In this document: piece by piece, positions 27,038 through 35,115 of the stretch
Position numbering within the stretch: position 1 is the first letter of the stretch
How the letters are laid out: the number at the start of each line of letters is the position of its first letter
Assembly (NCBI GenBank): GCA_947631465.1
Contig: CANRLK010000015.1
Location: 1 to 37,513, forward strand
DNA: 37,513 nucleotides
Direction: 5' to 3'
Source of the DNA: an uncultured Clostridia bacterium
GTDB taxonomy: Bacteria > Bacillota > Clostridia > Christensenellales > Borkfalkiaceae
Program-made: the position numbers and the translations under genes
Notes under the pieces: model-generated
Database searches by the model: none
The model's input: only the letters and a program-made list of their open reading frames with translations
What the model was told of the DNA's origin: nothing

Positions 27038-27873
27038 ACAAGGGAGAAACATAAGAAGGCGAGAAGTTCCACCAAAACCACCGTCGAGCCGACGGGCGTC
27101 GAGAAAAACATCGAAAACAAGATTCCCAAGACCGTCGTCACCGTCGATTCGATCGCCGAAAAAATCACCACTTTCTTAAAACTCCCGAAAATCCGCATGC
27201 ACGAGAGTGCAGGGAACACCACGAGCGCAGATATGAGCAGCGAGCCCACAAGCACCATCGACAAGACGATCACCAGCGCGATCACGATCGCAAGCGTCAT
27301 TTCATACGCCCCCGTCTTGACCCCCGTAGCGCGCGCAAACCCTTCGTCAAACGTCACCGCAAAGATCTTATTGTAAAACAGCACGAAAAACCCGATCACA
27401 AATACCGATAATCCGACGCAGACACAGACGTCCACGAGATTTAGCGTCAAAATTTTCGTCGAGCCGAACAGCGTCGCGCAGACGTCGCCCGTCAAGTTCC
27501 CCGTGCCCGAAAAGCCGTATAGCAAATACCCGATCGCAAGCGCGGACACCGACAACAGCGCGAGCGACGCGTCGCCCATGATCTTCGCCTTCCCGTTCCC
27601 CGTTTTCAGTAAGATCACCGCGGCAATTGCCGTCACGGGCAGTGCGATCAACAGCTCGTTCGTCAGTCCCGCCACCGCGGCGACCGCCATCGCTCCGAAC
27701 GCAACGTGCGACAGCCCGTCCCCGATAAACGAAAACCGCTTCAACACCAGCGTTACCCCAAGAAGCGACGACGAAAGCGCGATCAGTACCCCAACGACCA
27801 GCGCAAACCACACAAAATCATATTCGAAAAAGGACAAAAACTCCGAAAAACTCACCACCGAAAAGCCGTTCAT
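27004..27873 (-). CDS. znuB: Zinc/manganese ABC transporter permease
   Basis: The protein has 289 residues with about eight hydrophobic segments, an ABC-3 family permease. LVLKRFSFIGDGLSHVAFGA (about 43-62) is the family motif that contacts the ATPase, and FDEGFARATGVKT is typical. It overlaps znuC by 4 bp (ATGA), so the two are translationally coupled. With ZnuA and ZnuC it imports Zn2+ (or Mn2+). The last 12 codons (to ALMKRKKAH and stop) are part of the tandem repeat that continues downstream. Confidence 0.93.
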   Translation of the reverse strand: MNGFSVVSFSEFLSFFEYDFVWFALVVGVLIALSSSLLGVTLVLKRFSFIGDGLSHVAFGAMAVAAVAGLTNELLIALPVTAIAAVILLKTGNGKAKIMGDASLALLSVSALAIGYLLYGFSGTGNLTGDVCATLFGSTKILTLNLVDVCVCVGLSVFVIGFFVLFYNKIFAVTFDEGFARATGVKTGAYEMTLAIVIALVIVLSMVLVGSLLISALVVFPALSCMRIFGSFKKVVIFSAIESTVTTVLGILFSMFFSTPVGSTVVLVELLAFLCFSLVGALMKRKKAH

Positions 27874-28607
27874 CTCACGCCTCCCGAAATTCTCCCGCCT
27901 TGCGCCTTAAAATCCGCCTTAAGATCCGCCGCCCGTTCCGACAAAACCACGTCCCCGATCGCCGAAGCGTACTTCGCGCCGTCGCGGGAAATATGCAAAA
28001 TATGCGTCGCATTTGAATGAACGGCGGCAAGGTCATGCGTGACCATCGCGACTGCGACCCCGCTCTCTTGAAAAGAGGCGATGAGCTCATAAAGCTCTTT
28101 GGACGCCTTTTCGTCAAGTCCCGCCGCGGGCTCGTCCAAAAGGAGTACTTTGCCCGTTGCAAGAAGGGCGCGGGCAAGCAGAACCCGCCGCTGCTGTCCA
28201 CCCGAGAGCTCGGAATACCGCCTTTTTTTGAGCGCAAGGACGCCGATGTGTTCCATTGCCTCTTCGGCGAGCTTCTTTTCGGACTTATGATAGAAGGGCA
28301 GCCCGCTCTTTGCGGCAAAGCCCGAGCGCACGACCTCTTCGACCGTGGCGGGGAAGTCCCGCTGCATTTGAAAGACCTGCGGAAGATACCCGACCGCGCC
28401 CGCCTTTTTGACGCTCGCCGCCCGTTCGATCTTGCCCGACAGCGGCGGCATCAGCCCCGCAAGGGTTTTGAGCAGCGTCGATTTCCCGCTCCCGTTCTCC
28501 CCGACAATGCATAAATATTCGCCCTCGGACAACGAAAAATTCAGTTTTTCCGCCACCGCCTTGCCCTCGTACCCGACGGTGAGGTCCTGACAACGATAAA
28601 GTTCCAT
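27870..28607 (-). CDS. znuC: Zinc/manganese ABC transporter ATP-binding protein
   Basis: The protein has 245 residues. Walker A GENGSGKST (about 36-44), Q-loop LPQ, signature LSGGQQRRVLLARALL (about 134-149), Walker B VLLLDEPAAGLD (about 153-164) and the switch histidine in THDL. AAAGGAGAAAG precedes the ATG at 28607. It lies 11 bp after znuA and overlaps znuB by 4 bp. Confidence 0.95.
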   Translation of the reverse strand: MELYRCQDLTVGYEGKAVAEKLNFSLSEGEYLCIVGENGSGKSTLLKTLAGLMPPLSGKIERAASVKKAGAVGYLPQVFQMQRDFPATVEEVVRSGFAAKSGLPFYHKSEKKLAEEAMEHIGVLALKKRRYSELSGGQQRRVLLARALLATGKVLLLDEPAAGLDEKASKELYELIASFQESGVAVAMVTHDLAAVHSNATHILHISRDGAKYASAIGDVVLSERAADLKADFKAQGGRISGGVR

Positions 28608-28618
28608 CTTTCTCCTTT

Positions 28619-29539
28619 TTAATTTAAGACGGTTTTCAAAACATTCAAATTTTCCCGCATGAGATCAAGATAACTCGCCCCCGCTTCGATCCGCTTTCTC
28701 GTCACCGTTTCGAGCGAGTCGAGAAACATCACCTTCTGATTTTTCCCGCGCGTGCTTGAAATGATCCGCTCCGCAAGTTCGCGGTCCGACCCCGTCAGCG
28801 CCAAAATGTAGGGGACGGCGGACTCGTCCGCCTTTTCCGCAAGCGATCGTATCGTGCTCAAACTCGCTTCCGTCTCCGCCGAGCAGCCCGAAAACGCCGC
28901 AAAATATTCAAGGTCATAGTCGCTTGCAAGATAGCGGAAGGGGAATCTGTCTGCAAAGAGCAAAAACCGCCGCGCAGGGGCGCTTGTCGCCTCGGCATAG
29001 TCCCGTTCGAGCGCGTCCAATCGGTCGAGATATTCCCCGAGATTTTTGTCATACAGCGCCCCGTGTTCGGGGTCGAGCGCTTTCAGCTCGCGCGCGATCG
29101 CCTCGACGAGCCCATGCGCCCGTTTGAGCGAGAGAAAGACATGCTCGTCCCGCTCATCTTCCTCGCCTTCTTCTTGCAGGGTATCCGCCTCGTCCAAAAG
29201 ACGGACGACGCGCATATTCGGGTTTTTTGCGCGGTCTTTCAGCATTTCGCCCGCCCATTCATCCGACTCCCCGCCGACATAGATGAGAAGATCGCACGAG
29301 ATCACCCTGACCTTGTCGGCTGCCGACGGCTGGAAACTGTGTAAGTCCACCCCGGAATCCTGTAAAAGGGTGAGCGAAACGTCGTCATTTCCCGCGACGA
29401 GGTTTTTTGCCCAATCGTATTGCGGGAAGATCGTGCAGACGATTTCAAGTCCCGCGCGTTTGTTCTCCTTACAGCCGAAGAGCAAAAAGAGGGGGAGCAT
29501 CATCAAAAGACATGCAAGAACGCGGGATAATCTCTTCAT
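28619..29539 (-). CDS. znuA: Zinc-binding lipoprotein of the ABC transporter
   Basis: The protein has 306 residues from the ATG at 29539 after CGAAGGAG; a longer frame upstream crosses the promoter and is rejected. A lipoprotein signal ends at LLFGC (Cys about 23). DLHSFQPSAAD supplies the first metal histidine, an acidic stretch EEGEEDERDEH and HVFLSLKRA the second. The position of the usual third histidine reads FADRFPFRYLA, with Asp; as I recall, this Asp version with CSAETEAS after it recurs in Firmicutes homologues. It captures Zn2+ (or Mn2+) outside the cell. First gene of znuACB. Confidence 0.92.
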   Translation of the reverse strand: MKRLSRVLACLLMMLPLFLLFGCKENKRAGLEIVCTIFPQYDWAKNLVAGNDDVSLTLLQDSGVDLHSFQPSAADKVRVISCDLLIYVGGESDEWAGEMLKDRAKNPNMRVVRLLDEADTLQEEGEEDERDEHVFLSLKRAHGLVEAIARELKALDPEHGALYDKNLGEYLDRLDALERDYAEATSAPARRFLLFADRFPFRYLASDYDLEYFAAFSGCSAETEASLSTIRSLAEKADESAVPYILALTGSDRELAERIISSTRGKNQKVMFLDSLETVTRKRIEAGASYLDLMRENLNVLKTVLN

Positions 29540-29567
29540 GGCAAACTCCTTCGGCTTTTTCCAAGTT

Positions 29568-29596
29568 ATTTTACAACGAAACGGCGGCTTTGTCAA
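29568..29596 (-). promoter_or_regulatory. Promoter of znuACB
   Basis: On the minus strand TTGACA (29591-29596), 17 bp, TAAAAT (29568-29573). No Zur/Fur-like palindrome is evident around it. Confidence 0.75.
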
Positions 29597-29701
29597 CGAA
29601 AAGGACGAAAAAAGCCCTTTTCGGGCGAGAACTGCGGGTTTTTGGGGCAGTGCGCGCGGGAAAACGATATAATTATGGCAAAAAGGAGAAAAAATAAACT
29701 T

Positions 29702-30610
29702 ATGAAATACTCGGCATGGCTGCAAGAATGGCTCAGTAAAAACGTCAAGCCGCGCGTGAAGCAGAGCACCTATCAAAAGTATGAGCGCATCTCGGAGAAG
29801 GTGCTCTTGCCCGACCTCGGCGCGTTGGAGATGGAAGAACTTTCGCCCGTCATCTTGCAGGATTTTGCGGCGGACCTTTCCAAACGGTATTCCCCGAACA
29901 CGACGCTCGGGATCGTCTCCGTCCTTAAAAATTCCCTGCGCCGCGCGCGGACGTCGGGCGTGGTGAGCATGGAATTTTCAAACCACATCCTGCTCCCGCG
30001 CATGCACGAAAAGGCCGTTGAATGCTTTTCGGCGTTGGAACAAAAAAAGATCGAGACGTACATTCTCTCCCGAAAGAAGAAGAGATTGTTCGGCATTTTG
30101 CTTTGTTTTTATACGGGACTGAGAGTGGGGGAGCTACTGGCGCTCCAATGGAAGGACGTGGACTTAAAGCGGGGGACGCTACGCGTTTCGGGAACATGTC
30201 ACGACCGCTGGGGCATGGGCGGGTTTTGCAAGGAGCTCGACAGCCCCAAGACCGCCACGTCCGCGCGCGTCATCCCCATTCCCTATTCCTTTTTGAAGCA
30301 TTTGCGGGTATATAAAAAGGAATGTAAGGACAGGAAGTTCGTCGTCTCGGGAAAGGAAAAGGAGATCTCCATCCGCTCCTACCAGCGCAGCTTCGAACTG
30401 CTCTTAAAACGGCTGAAATTGCCGCACAGGGGCTTTCATGCCATCCGCCATACCTTTGCGACCCGCGCCCTCGAATGCGGCATGGACGTCAAGACCCTCT
30501 CCGAGATCTTGGGACACAACAACCCAACGGTCACGCTCAAACGCTATGCCCATTGTTTGTATGAACACAAATCCGCCATGATGAACCGCCTCGGCAGGTA
30601 TCTTCGCTGA
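29702..30610 (+). CDS. Tyrosine recombinase (phage integrase family)
   Basis: The protein has 302 residues from the ATG at 29702, preceded by AAAAGGAG; the in-frame ATG at 29675 is 2 nt from a TATAAT box (29668-29673) and is unlikely to be used. The SAM-like N-terminal domain (about 1-100) is followed by the catalytic domain: Arg141 in TGLRVGE, Lys183 region, HAIR (His246, Arg249), His272 in LGHNN and the nucleophile Tyr282 in LKRYAH. It resembles a Tn916-type or XerC/D-like enzyme. No excisionase or other mobile genes are near, so it may be domesticated or a relic. It diverges from znuA. Confidence 0.92.
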   Translation: MKYSAWLQEWLSKNVKPRVKQSTYQKYERISEKVLLPDLGALEMEELSPVILQDFAADLSKRYSPNTTLGIVSVLKNSLRRARTSGVVSMEFSNHILLPRMHEKAVECFSALEQKKIETYILSRKKKRLFGILLCFYTGLRVGELLALQWKDVDLKRGTLRVSGTCHDRWGMGGFCKELDSPKTATSARVIPIPYSFLKHLRVYKKECKDRKFVVSGKEKEISIRSYQRSFELLLKRLKLPHRGFHAIRHTFATRALECGMDVKTLSEILGHNNPTVTLKRYAHCLYEHKSAMMNRLGRYLR

Positions 30611-30669
30611 AATTAGGGGGAAAGAGGGGATTTTTATCGAAAAGTCCCGAGAAAAATGAGAAACGGGGG

Positions 30670-30698
30670 TTGCGCTTTGGGGAAATTCATGATACAAT
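30670..30698 (+). promoter_or_regulatory. Promoter of the flavodoxin-like gene, implies a leaderless mRNA
   Basis: TTGCGC (30670-30675), 17 bp, TACAAT (30693-30698). The ATG at 30705 lies 7 nt after the end of the -10 box, at the expected start of transcription, with no ribosome site. Confidence 0.65.
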
Positions 30699-30704
30699 GC
30701 GGGT

Positions 30705-31196
30705 ATGGAGAATCAAACGGAGATCTACGCCTTTTCGGACACGGGCACAGTCGTGAAGGCGGCAAAGATGTTGCAAGAATGCTTGGGCAACGCCCGCATT
30801 GAGGAGAACCCCAAACAAATCGAGCGCGAAGCTCCCGTCTATGTCTTGGGGACGAACGTGCATTTCGGAAAGCCGAATAAGCGGTTTCGTCGGTTTTTGA
30901 AGCGCGAAGAGGAAACGCTCAAAAGAGCGCATGTCTTTATTTATGTTTCGGCGGCGCGGAATGAAGTGCAGACGGAGTATCTCGAACGCGTCCGCGCGCT
31001 CGCGCCGTATGCGGAAGGGGTCGTGTTCGTCTGGGGAGAACTCAACCTGACGGGCAGTCGGCTTCAAAAGTTTTTCATCAATTGCTTGATCGAGGGGAGA
31101 CGGGACGACCGCCTTCCCAAGCCGCGTTTGCTCGAAAAAGAGCTGCGCGCCCTCGGCGAGCGCGTGAAAGACGCTTCGTCCGTGAAAAAATTTTGA
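30705..31196 (+). CDS. Flavodoxin-like protein (HemG-type fold)
   Basis: The protein has 163 residues. IYAFSDTGTVVKAAKML (about 7-23) looks like a flavin phosphate loop; VYVLGTNVHFGKPNKRFRRFL (about 45-65) and VFIYVSAARNEVQTEYLERV (about 76-95) resemble the core of menaquinone-dependent protoporphyrinogen oxidases (Flavodoxin_5). It is predicted to be soluble and to bind FMN. The C-terminal part (LPKPRLLEKELRALGERVK) is charged. The reaction is unknown; the match is by pattern and not strong. Leaderless start as described for its promoter. Confidence 0.65.
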   Translation: MENQTEIYAFSDTGTVVKAAKMLQECLGNARIEENPKQIEREAPVYVLGTNVHFGKPNKRFRRFLKREEETLKRAHVFIYVSAARNEVQTEYLERVRALAPYAEGVVFVWGELNLTGSRLQKFFINCLIEGRRDDRLPKPRLLEKELRALGERVKDASSVKKF

Positions 31197-31243
31197 AAAG
31201 ATTAAAAGAGTATGAAAATCTAAAAAAAATTAGTTTATGTATC

Positions 31244-31272
31244 TTGACATTGACCCGCGGGCATGATAAAAT
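31244..31272 (+). promoter_or_regulatory. Promoter of the HTH membrane regulator
   Basis: TTGACA (31244-31249), 17 bp, TAAAAT (31267-31272), 36 bp before the ATG at 31309. Confidence 0.8.
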
Positions 31273-31308
31273 GCTGGTAAAATATGGAAAAAAGTGAGGA
31301 AAAAAGCG

Positions 31309-31845
31309 ATGGTCGGAAAAGAGATCCGAAGGATAAGGCGAGAGAATCATCTCTCCCAAGAGGAGTTTGCGGAAAAGGCGGGGGTCTCGCGCCAGACCGT
31401 TCACAATTGGGAAAACGATCTCGCCGACCCGAGCTTGGAAAAATTGAGCGAGCTGAGCATCCTGTTCCAAGTGCCCCTCACCTCTTTTTTGTCGGAGGTG
31501 CCCGCCGCTGCTCAGTTGCCTTCCGCAGAGAATGCACATAATGAAACGGAACAGGAAAATTGTGAGAAAAAGGTCTCAGATAAAAGTCATAAGAAAAGAA
31601 TCATTCTCTTTTCTGCGATTTTGATTTCTGTAATGATTATATCCTCTTTCATTCTTATCATTTTCGGGATTGCCGCATTCCCTGGTGAAGAAGAAAAAAG
31701 TCATCTTACTTATTCAGTTTATTATATTGGGAGCTTTTCTCAATTTATTTTTTGGACGGTGTTTACGGTTGCAATTGTGATCGTAGCGGTGTTGGTGTTT
31801 CTGATCGTCCGTCTTGCGCGCAAAGGGAGACGACCGCGCAAGTGA
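31309..31845 (+). CDS. XRE-family HTH regulator with membrane segments
   Basis: The protein has 178 residues from the ATG at 31309 (GTGAGG upstream; a GTG 15 nt earlier is in frame but less likely). Residues 3-58 form an XRE helix-turn-helix (IRRIRRENHLSQEEFAEKAG, VSRQTVHNWENDLADPS). A polar linker follows, then two membrane segments (about 98-122 and 142-170). Membrane-bound XRE regulators usually respond to an envelope signal. It lies upstream of four lipoprotein genes that have a separate promoter, so it may regulate them; that is inference. Confidence 0.88.
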   Translation: MVGKEIRRIRRENHLSQEEFAEKAGVSRQTVHNWENDLADPSLEKLSELSILFQVPLTSFLSEVPAAAQLPSAENAHNETEQENCEKKVSDKSHKKRIILFSAILISVMIISSFILIIFGIAAFPGEEEKSHLTYSVYYIGSFSQFIFWTVFTVAIVIVAVLVFLIVRLARKGRRPRK

Positions 31846-31933
31846 TCGGGGCATTTTTCGGATTTTTGAGCGCGAAAACTCAAATGTAAAAAAATTTATA
31901 CAAGAAAACCGCAAAATGTAAAGTAATTCTTTA

Positions 31934-31962
31934 TAGACAGAGTCCGAGATCGGTGGTAAAAT
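31934..31962 (+). promoter_or_regulatory. Promoter of the lipoprotein cluster
   Basis: TAGACA (31934-31939), 17 bp, TAAAAT (31957-31962), about 50 bp before the first lipoprotein ATG. Confidence 0.65.
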
Positions 31963-32014
31963 TGGGTCAAACAAGGGACGACCTTGAAGATTTATCATGA
32001 AGGAGGAAGTAGGA

Positions 32015-32776
32015 ATGAAGAAGTTTGCATGTGTTGCATTGTCTCTCGCGGCGCTTTGCATGGCGGCTTGTTTTTCGGCATGTAAGGAAATGGGAGAAGA
32101 GGGAGAAGAGGAAAAAGCGACGGAGTTTCTTGCGCGTCAGAGCTTATCGAAGAGCATGATCGTCTTTGACGAGCAGGAGTTCTCGCCCGATAACGCTTAT
32201 GCTACGGTGTATTTCGGGGCGGATTTCTCTGATCCGAGGACCTGGGATATATACATCGACAGTTATTCCTATGCCCTCTTCTACGAGGGGACGCGTTCGG
32301 ATTTCAACAGGGATTTCGGCTACGGTTGGCGGGATTATGACAAAGGCGTAGCCATCTTTGACGAGATCATCTCCAAGCCGCACGACGAAATGTCCACGGT
32401 GAGCTCTCTTTTGAAGCCCGTATTGATCATCCACGGCGAGCGGGGCGCGGAAGGATACCTTTCGAACAAATACGGCTTGGATGAGATCTATCAAGACGGA
32501 AAAGCCATGAGCGTGAAGTTTCTCTATTCCGAACATATCAAGCTCCCGAAGGAGCTGTTTGAGAAAGAGCAGGGGCAGTTTTCGTTTATCTACAATGTGC
32601 CGACGGGCTTAGAAGATCATGAAGGGAATCGCTGGTTCAACGGAAGCCCTTCGGAAGAAGAGAACGTGACCGTCAGCTATGAAAAGAAGGACGGCATGGT
32701 CACGCTCGAAAATAAGGTCGTATATGACCGAAAGATGTTCTCAAAAGTGAAGTTCTTGGATCTGGAAGAGGAATGA
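32015..32776 (+). CDS. Lipoprotein of the paralogous cluster, copy A
   Basis: The protein has 253 residues from the ATG at 32015 after AAGGAGG (an ATG at 31997 is part of the leader). The signal MKKFACVALSLAALCMAAC gives way to FSAC (lipid Cys near residue 23). The mature part contains FDEQEFSPDNAYATVYFGAD, which aligns with FDEKKFDEDNAYATVYFGDR in the next two proteins, so all three are paralogues, this one more diverged. The predicted product is a surface-anchored protein. No enzyme motif is visible, and the function is unknown. Confidence 0.85.
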   Translation: MKKFACVALSLAALCMAACFSACKEMGEEGEEEKATEFLARQSLSKSMIVFDEQEFSPDNAYATVYFGADFSDPRTWDIYIDSYSYALFYEGTRSDFNRDFGYGWRDYDKGVAIFDEIISKPHDEMSTVSSLLKPVLIIHGERGAEGYLSNKYGLDEIYQDGKAMSVKFLYSEHIKLPKELFEKEQGQFSFIYNVPTGLEDHEGNRWFNGSPSEEENVTVSYEKKDGMVTLENKVVYDRKMFSKVKFLDLEEE

Positions 32777-32806
32777 TCAAAAAGTTTATCAAGGAGAAAG
32801 CGGGAA

Positions 32807-33559
32807 ATGAAGAAGTTTGCGTGTGCTGCGTTATCGCTTGCGGCGCTTTGCATGGCGGCATGTTTTTCGGCGTGCAAGGAAGAAAAGTCCAAAACACACG
32901 GAGGACCTGTCTTTGTGGATTCCCATTTGAGCTGTATTACCTTTGACGAGAAGAAGTTCGACGAGGACAACGCCTATGCGACCGTCTATTTCGGCGATCG
33001 TGGGATTGATGAAAAATATTACGATCTTGCGGATACGGGGAAGTTTTTTTCGCAGGCATATTTCTTTGATTCCGAGTTCGCGGGAGATCTTGATGTCAAG
33101 CGGAAAATTTCCGACGAGGACCTTTTTTCGGTGATGTCGAAGATGGCGTCCACCCCGCTCTATACGATCGCCAATGATTTTTACGAGCAAGGGAGAAGCT
33201 ATTATATCATCCATCACGGGACTGATCCTAAGATCTATTTTTCGGGAGATTATAGCATAGAGCTTACCATGAACCAAGAGACCTACTATGCGGACAGCCT
33301 GCATTTTTGTCATTCCGAGCGGGTACACCTGCCGAAAGAACTCTTCAATAAGGATTCGGGAGCGGTCAGCTTCGCCTATCATGTCGCTCTCTTCCGCGGA
33401 GAGGAACACAAGGCAGAAAAGCAGTCGGGATATGCATATTTGAAGATCGAGTACACCAAGAAAAAAGGCAAGATCACCCTTCAAAAAACTGAGATCCACT
33501 GCGAGGAACTCTCCACTTATACCTACTTCGGAGCAACGATCGACAATCTCGAAAAGTAA
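32807..33559 (+). CDS. Lipoprotein, tandem-duplicated copy B
   Basis: The protein has 250 residues. It has the same signal (MKKFACAALSLAALCMAACF) and lipid Cys as copy A. The mature part contains DEKYYDLADTGKFFSQAYFF and YYIIHHG, then basic KKKGKITLQK near the end. It differs from copy C at about 22 of 250 positions by eye, so the pair is a recent duplication with a 777 bp period. Ribosome site AAGGAG. Co-transcribed with copies A and C (gaps of 30 and 24 bp). Function unknown. Confidence 0.87.
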   Translation: MKKFACAALSLAALCMAACFSACKEEKSKTHGGPVFVDSHLSCITFDEKKFDEDNAYATVYFGDRGIDEKYYDLADTGKFFSQAYFFDSEFAGDLDVKRKISDEDLFSVMSKMASTPLYTIANDFYEQGRSYYIIHHGTDPKIYFSGDYSIELTMNQETYYADSLHFCHSERVHLPKELFNKDSGAVSFAYHVALFRGEEHKAEKQSGYAYLKIEYTKKKGKITLQKTEIHCEELSTYTYFGATIDNLEK

Positions 33560-33583
33560 AGTTTATCAAGGAGAAAGCAGGAA

Positions 33584-34336
33584 ATGAAAAAGTTTGCATG
33601 TGTTGCATTATCGCTTGCGGCGATATGTATGGCGGCATGTTTTTCGGCATGCAAGGAAGATATGTCCAAAACACACGGAGGACCTGTCTTTGTGAGTCCT
33701 CATTTGAGCTGCATTGCCTTTGACGAGAAGAAGTTCGACGAGAACAACGCCTATGCGACCGTCTATTTCGGAGATCGTGGGATCGATGAAAAATATTACG
33801 ATCTTGCGGATACGGGGAAGTTTTTTTCGCAGGCATATTTCTTTGATTCCGAGGTCGCGGGAGATCTTGATGTCAAGCGGAAAATTTCCGACGAGGACCT
33901 TTTTTCGGTGATGTCGAAGATGGCGTCGACCCCGCTCTATACGATCGCCAATGATTTTTACGAGCAAGGGAGAAACTATTATATCATTCATCACGGGGCT
34001 GATCCTAAGATCTATTTTTCGGGAGATTACAGCATCGAGCTTGCTATGAACCAAGAGACAGGGCGTGCGGACAGCCTGCACTTTTGTCATTCCGAACGGG
34101 TGCACCTGCCGAAAGAACTCTTCAATAAAGATTCGGGAGCGGTCAGCTTCGCCTATCAGATCGCTCTCTTCCGCGGAGAGGAACACAAGGCAGAAAAGCA
34201 GTCGGGAAATGCATATTTGAAGATCGAGTACACCAAGAAAAAAGGCAAGATCACCCTTCAAAAAACCGAGATCCACTGCGAGGAACTCGCTAATTATACC
34301 TACTTCGGAACAAAGATCGACAATCTCGAAAAGTGA
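33584..34336 (+). CDS. Lipoprotein, tandem-duplicated copy C
   Basis: The protein has 250 residues, about 91 per cent identical to copy B by eye. The differences cluster in short patches near residues 26-27, 38-39, 160-161, 190 and 230-240; most are surface-type changes such as ETYYAD to ETGRAD. Both genes start after the same upstream sequence (GTTTATCAAGGAGAAAGC), so the duplicated block includes the ribosome site. No inactivating change is visible, so both are probably expressed. Confidence 0.87.
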   Translation: MKKFACVALSLAAICMAACFSACKEDMSKTHGGPVFVSPHLSCIAFDEKKFDENNAYATVYFGDRGIDEKYYDLADTGKFFSQAYFFDSEVAGDLDVKRKISDEDLFSVMSKMASTPLYTIANDFYEQGRNYYIIHHGADPKIYFSGDYSIELAMNQETGRADSLHFCHSERVHLPKELFNKDSGAVSFAYQIALFRGEEHKAEKQSGNAYLKIEYTKKKGKITLQKTEIHCEELANYTYFGTKIDNLEK

Positions 34337-34367
34337 AAATTTAAAAAATTTATAAAGGAGGCAGATC

Positions 34368-34985
34368 ATGAAACTTGGGAAGAGGGCTTTGGCGGTGTTT
34401 GTCGGACTCATTGCGATCGTCGGATGTTGCGCTTGCGGGGAGGAAGATCTTCGCCTTTTCCAAAACGACATCAAGGCGTCGCTCGACGGCGAAGCGCAGC
34501 AGGTGTATTACGACGAATGGACCAAGCCGCATGAGCCGAGGGAGGACGATCTTGTCGCATGGAACTATGACATGAAGATCTATCTTGCGACCCATGACAG
34601 TTGCAAGACGATCGAGGGGACGGAGCACGACGTCAGCGTCAAGTTTGAGGGCGTGAAGCCTGTTTTTGAGCCCGAGGAGATCCGTTTTGTGGCGATCTGC
34701 CGCAAAGAGGACGCCTCCGCGGAGGGCGGCTATGTGTACGGGCATGTGCCCGTGGATTGCCCCGTGACCGACTTTTCTTGCGAAAAAGGGGAAGTCAAGT
34801 TTCACTGTTCGATCGGAGAGAAATTTGCAAACGAGCTTGAAATGTTCTGCGTGACGCTCTGGTATGATTATGACGTTCGGAACGTTTATCTACCGATGAT
34901 CATTTCCGAGGACTTGAAGGAGGAAAAGCCGATCGAGTTTCCCGAGTACGATGACAGCCATGTCCGCCCGTCGAAAGACTTCTAA
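34368..34985 (+). CDS. Unrelated small lipoprotein at the end of the cluster
   Basis: The protein has 205 residues. The signal ends in GCCACGEE, with candidate lipid Cys near residue 21. The mature part is acidic and beta-like, with no similarity I can see to copies A to C and no known motif. It lies 31 bp behind copy C with AAGGAGG, and a terminator follows at 35007, so it is probably the last gene of the same operon. Function unknown. Confidence 0.82.
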   Translation: MKLGKRALAVFVGLIAIVGCCACGEEDLRLFQNDIKASLDGEAQQVYYDEWTKPHEPREDDLVAWNYDMKIYLATHDSCKTIEGTEHDVSVKFEGVKPVFEPEEIRFVAICRKEDASAEGGYVYGHVPVDCPVTDFSCEKGEVKFHCSIGEKFANELEMFCVTLWYDYDVRNVYLPMIISEDLKEEKPIEFPEYDDSHVRPSKDF

Positions 34986-35006
34986 TTGAAACGAATATTA
35001 AATAGG

Positions 35007-35034
35007 ATAACCGTACAAGAGGTACGGTTATTTT
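35007..35034 (+). terminator. Terminator of the lipoprotein cluster
   Basis: ATAACCGTAC (35007-35016) pairs with GTACGGTTAT (35022-35031), followed by TTTT. Confidence 0.75.
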
Positions 35035-35063
35035 CATAATTTATTCAAAATTTTTTATCCATG

Positions 35064-35092
35064 TTGACTATATAGGTGATTCATGCTATAAT
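35064..35092 (+). promoter_or_regulatory. Promoter of the large repeat lipoprotein
   Basis: TTGACT (35064-35069), 17 bp, TATAAT (35087-35092), then AAAGGGAGG before the ATG at 35116. Confidence 0.85.
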
Positions 35093-35115
35093 TAACGATA
35101 TAAAGGGAGGATCAT

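Noticed and set aside
29540-29600. Zur or Fur box before znuA
   Set aside because: I looked for an AT-rich palindrome over the promoter and found none.
29668-29677. Leaderless start of the tyrosine recombinase at 29675
   Set aside because: The ATG is only 2 nt after the -10 box, too close for a start of transcription; the ATG at 29702 has a ribosome site.
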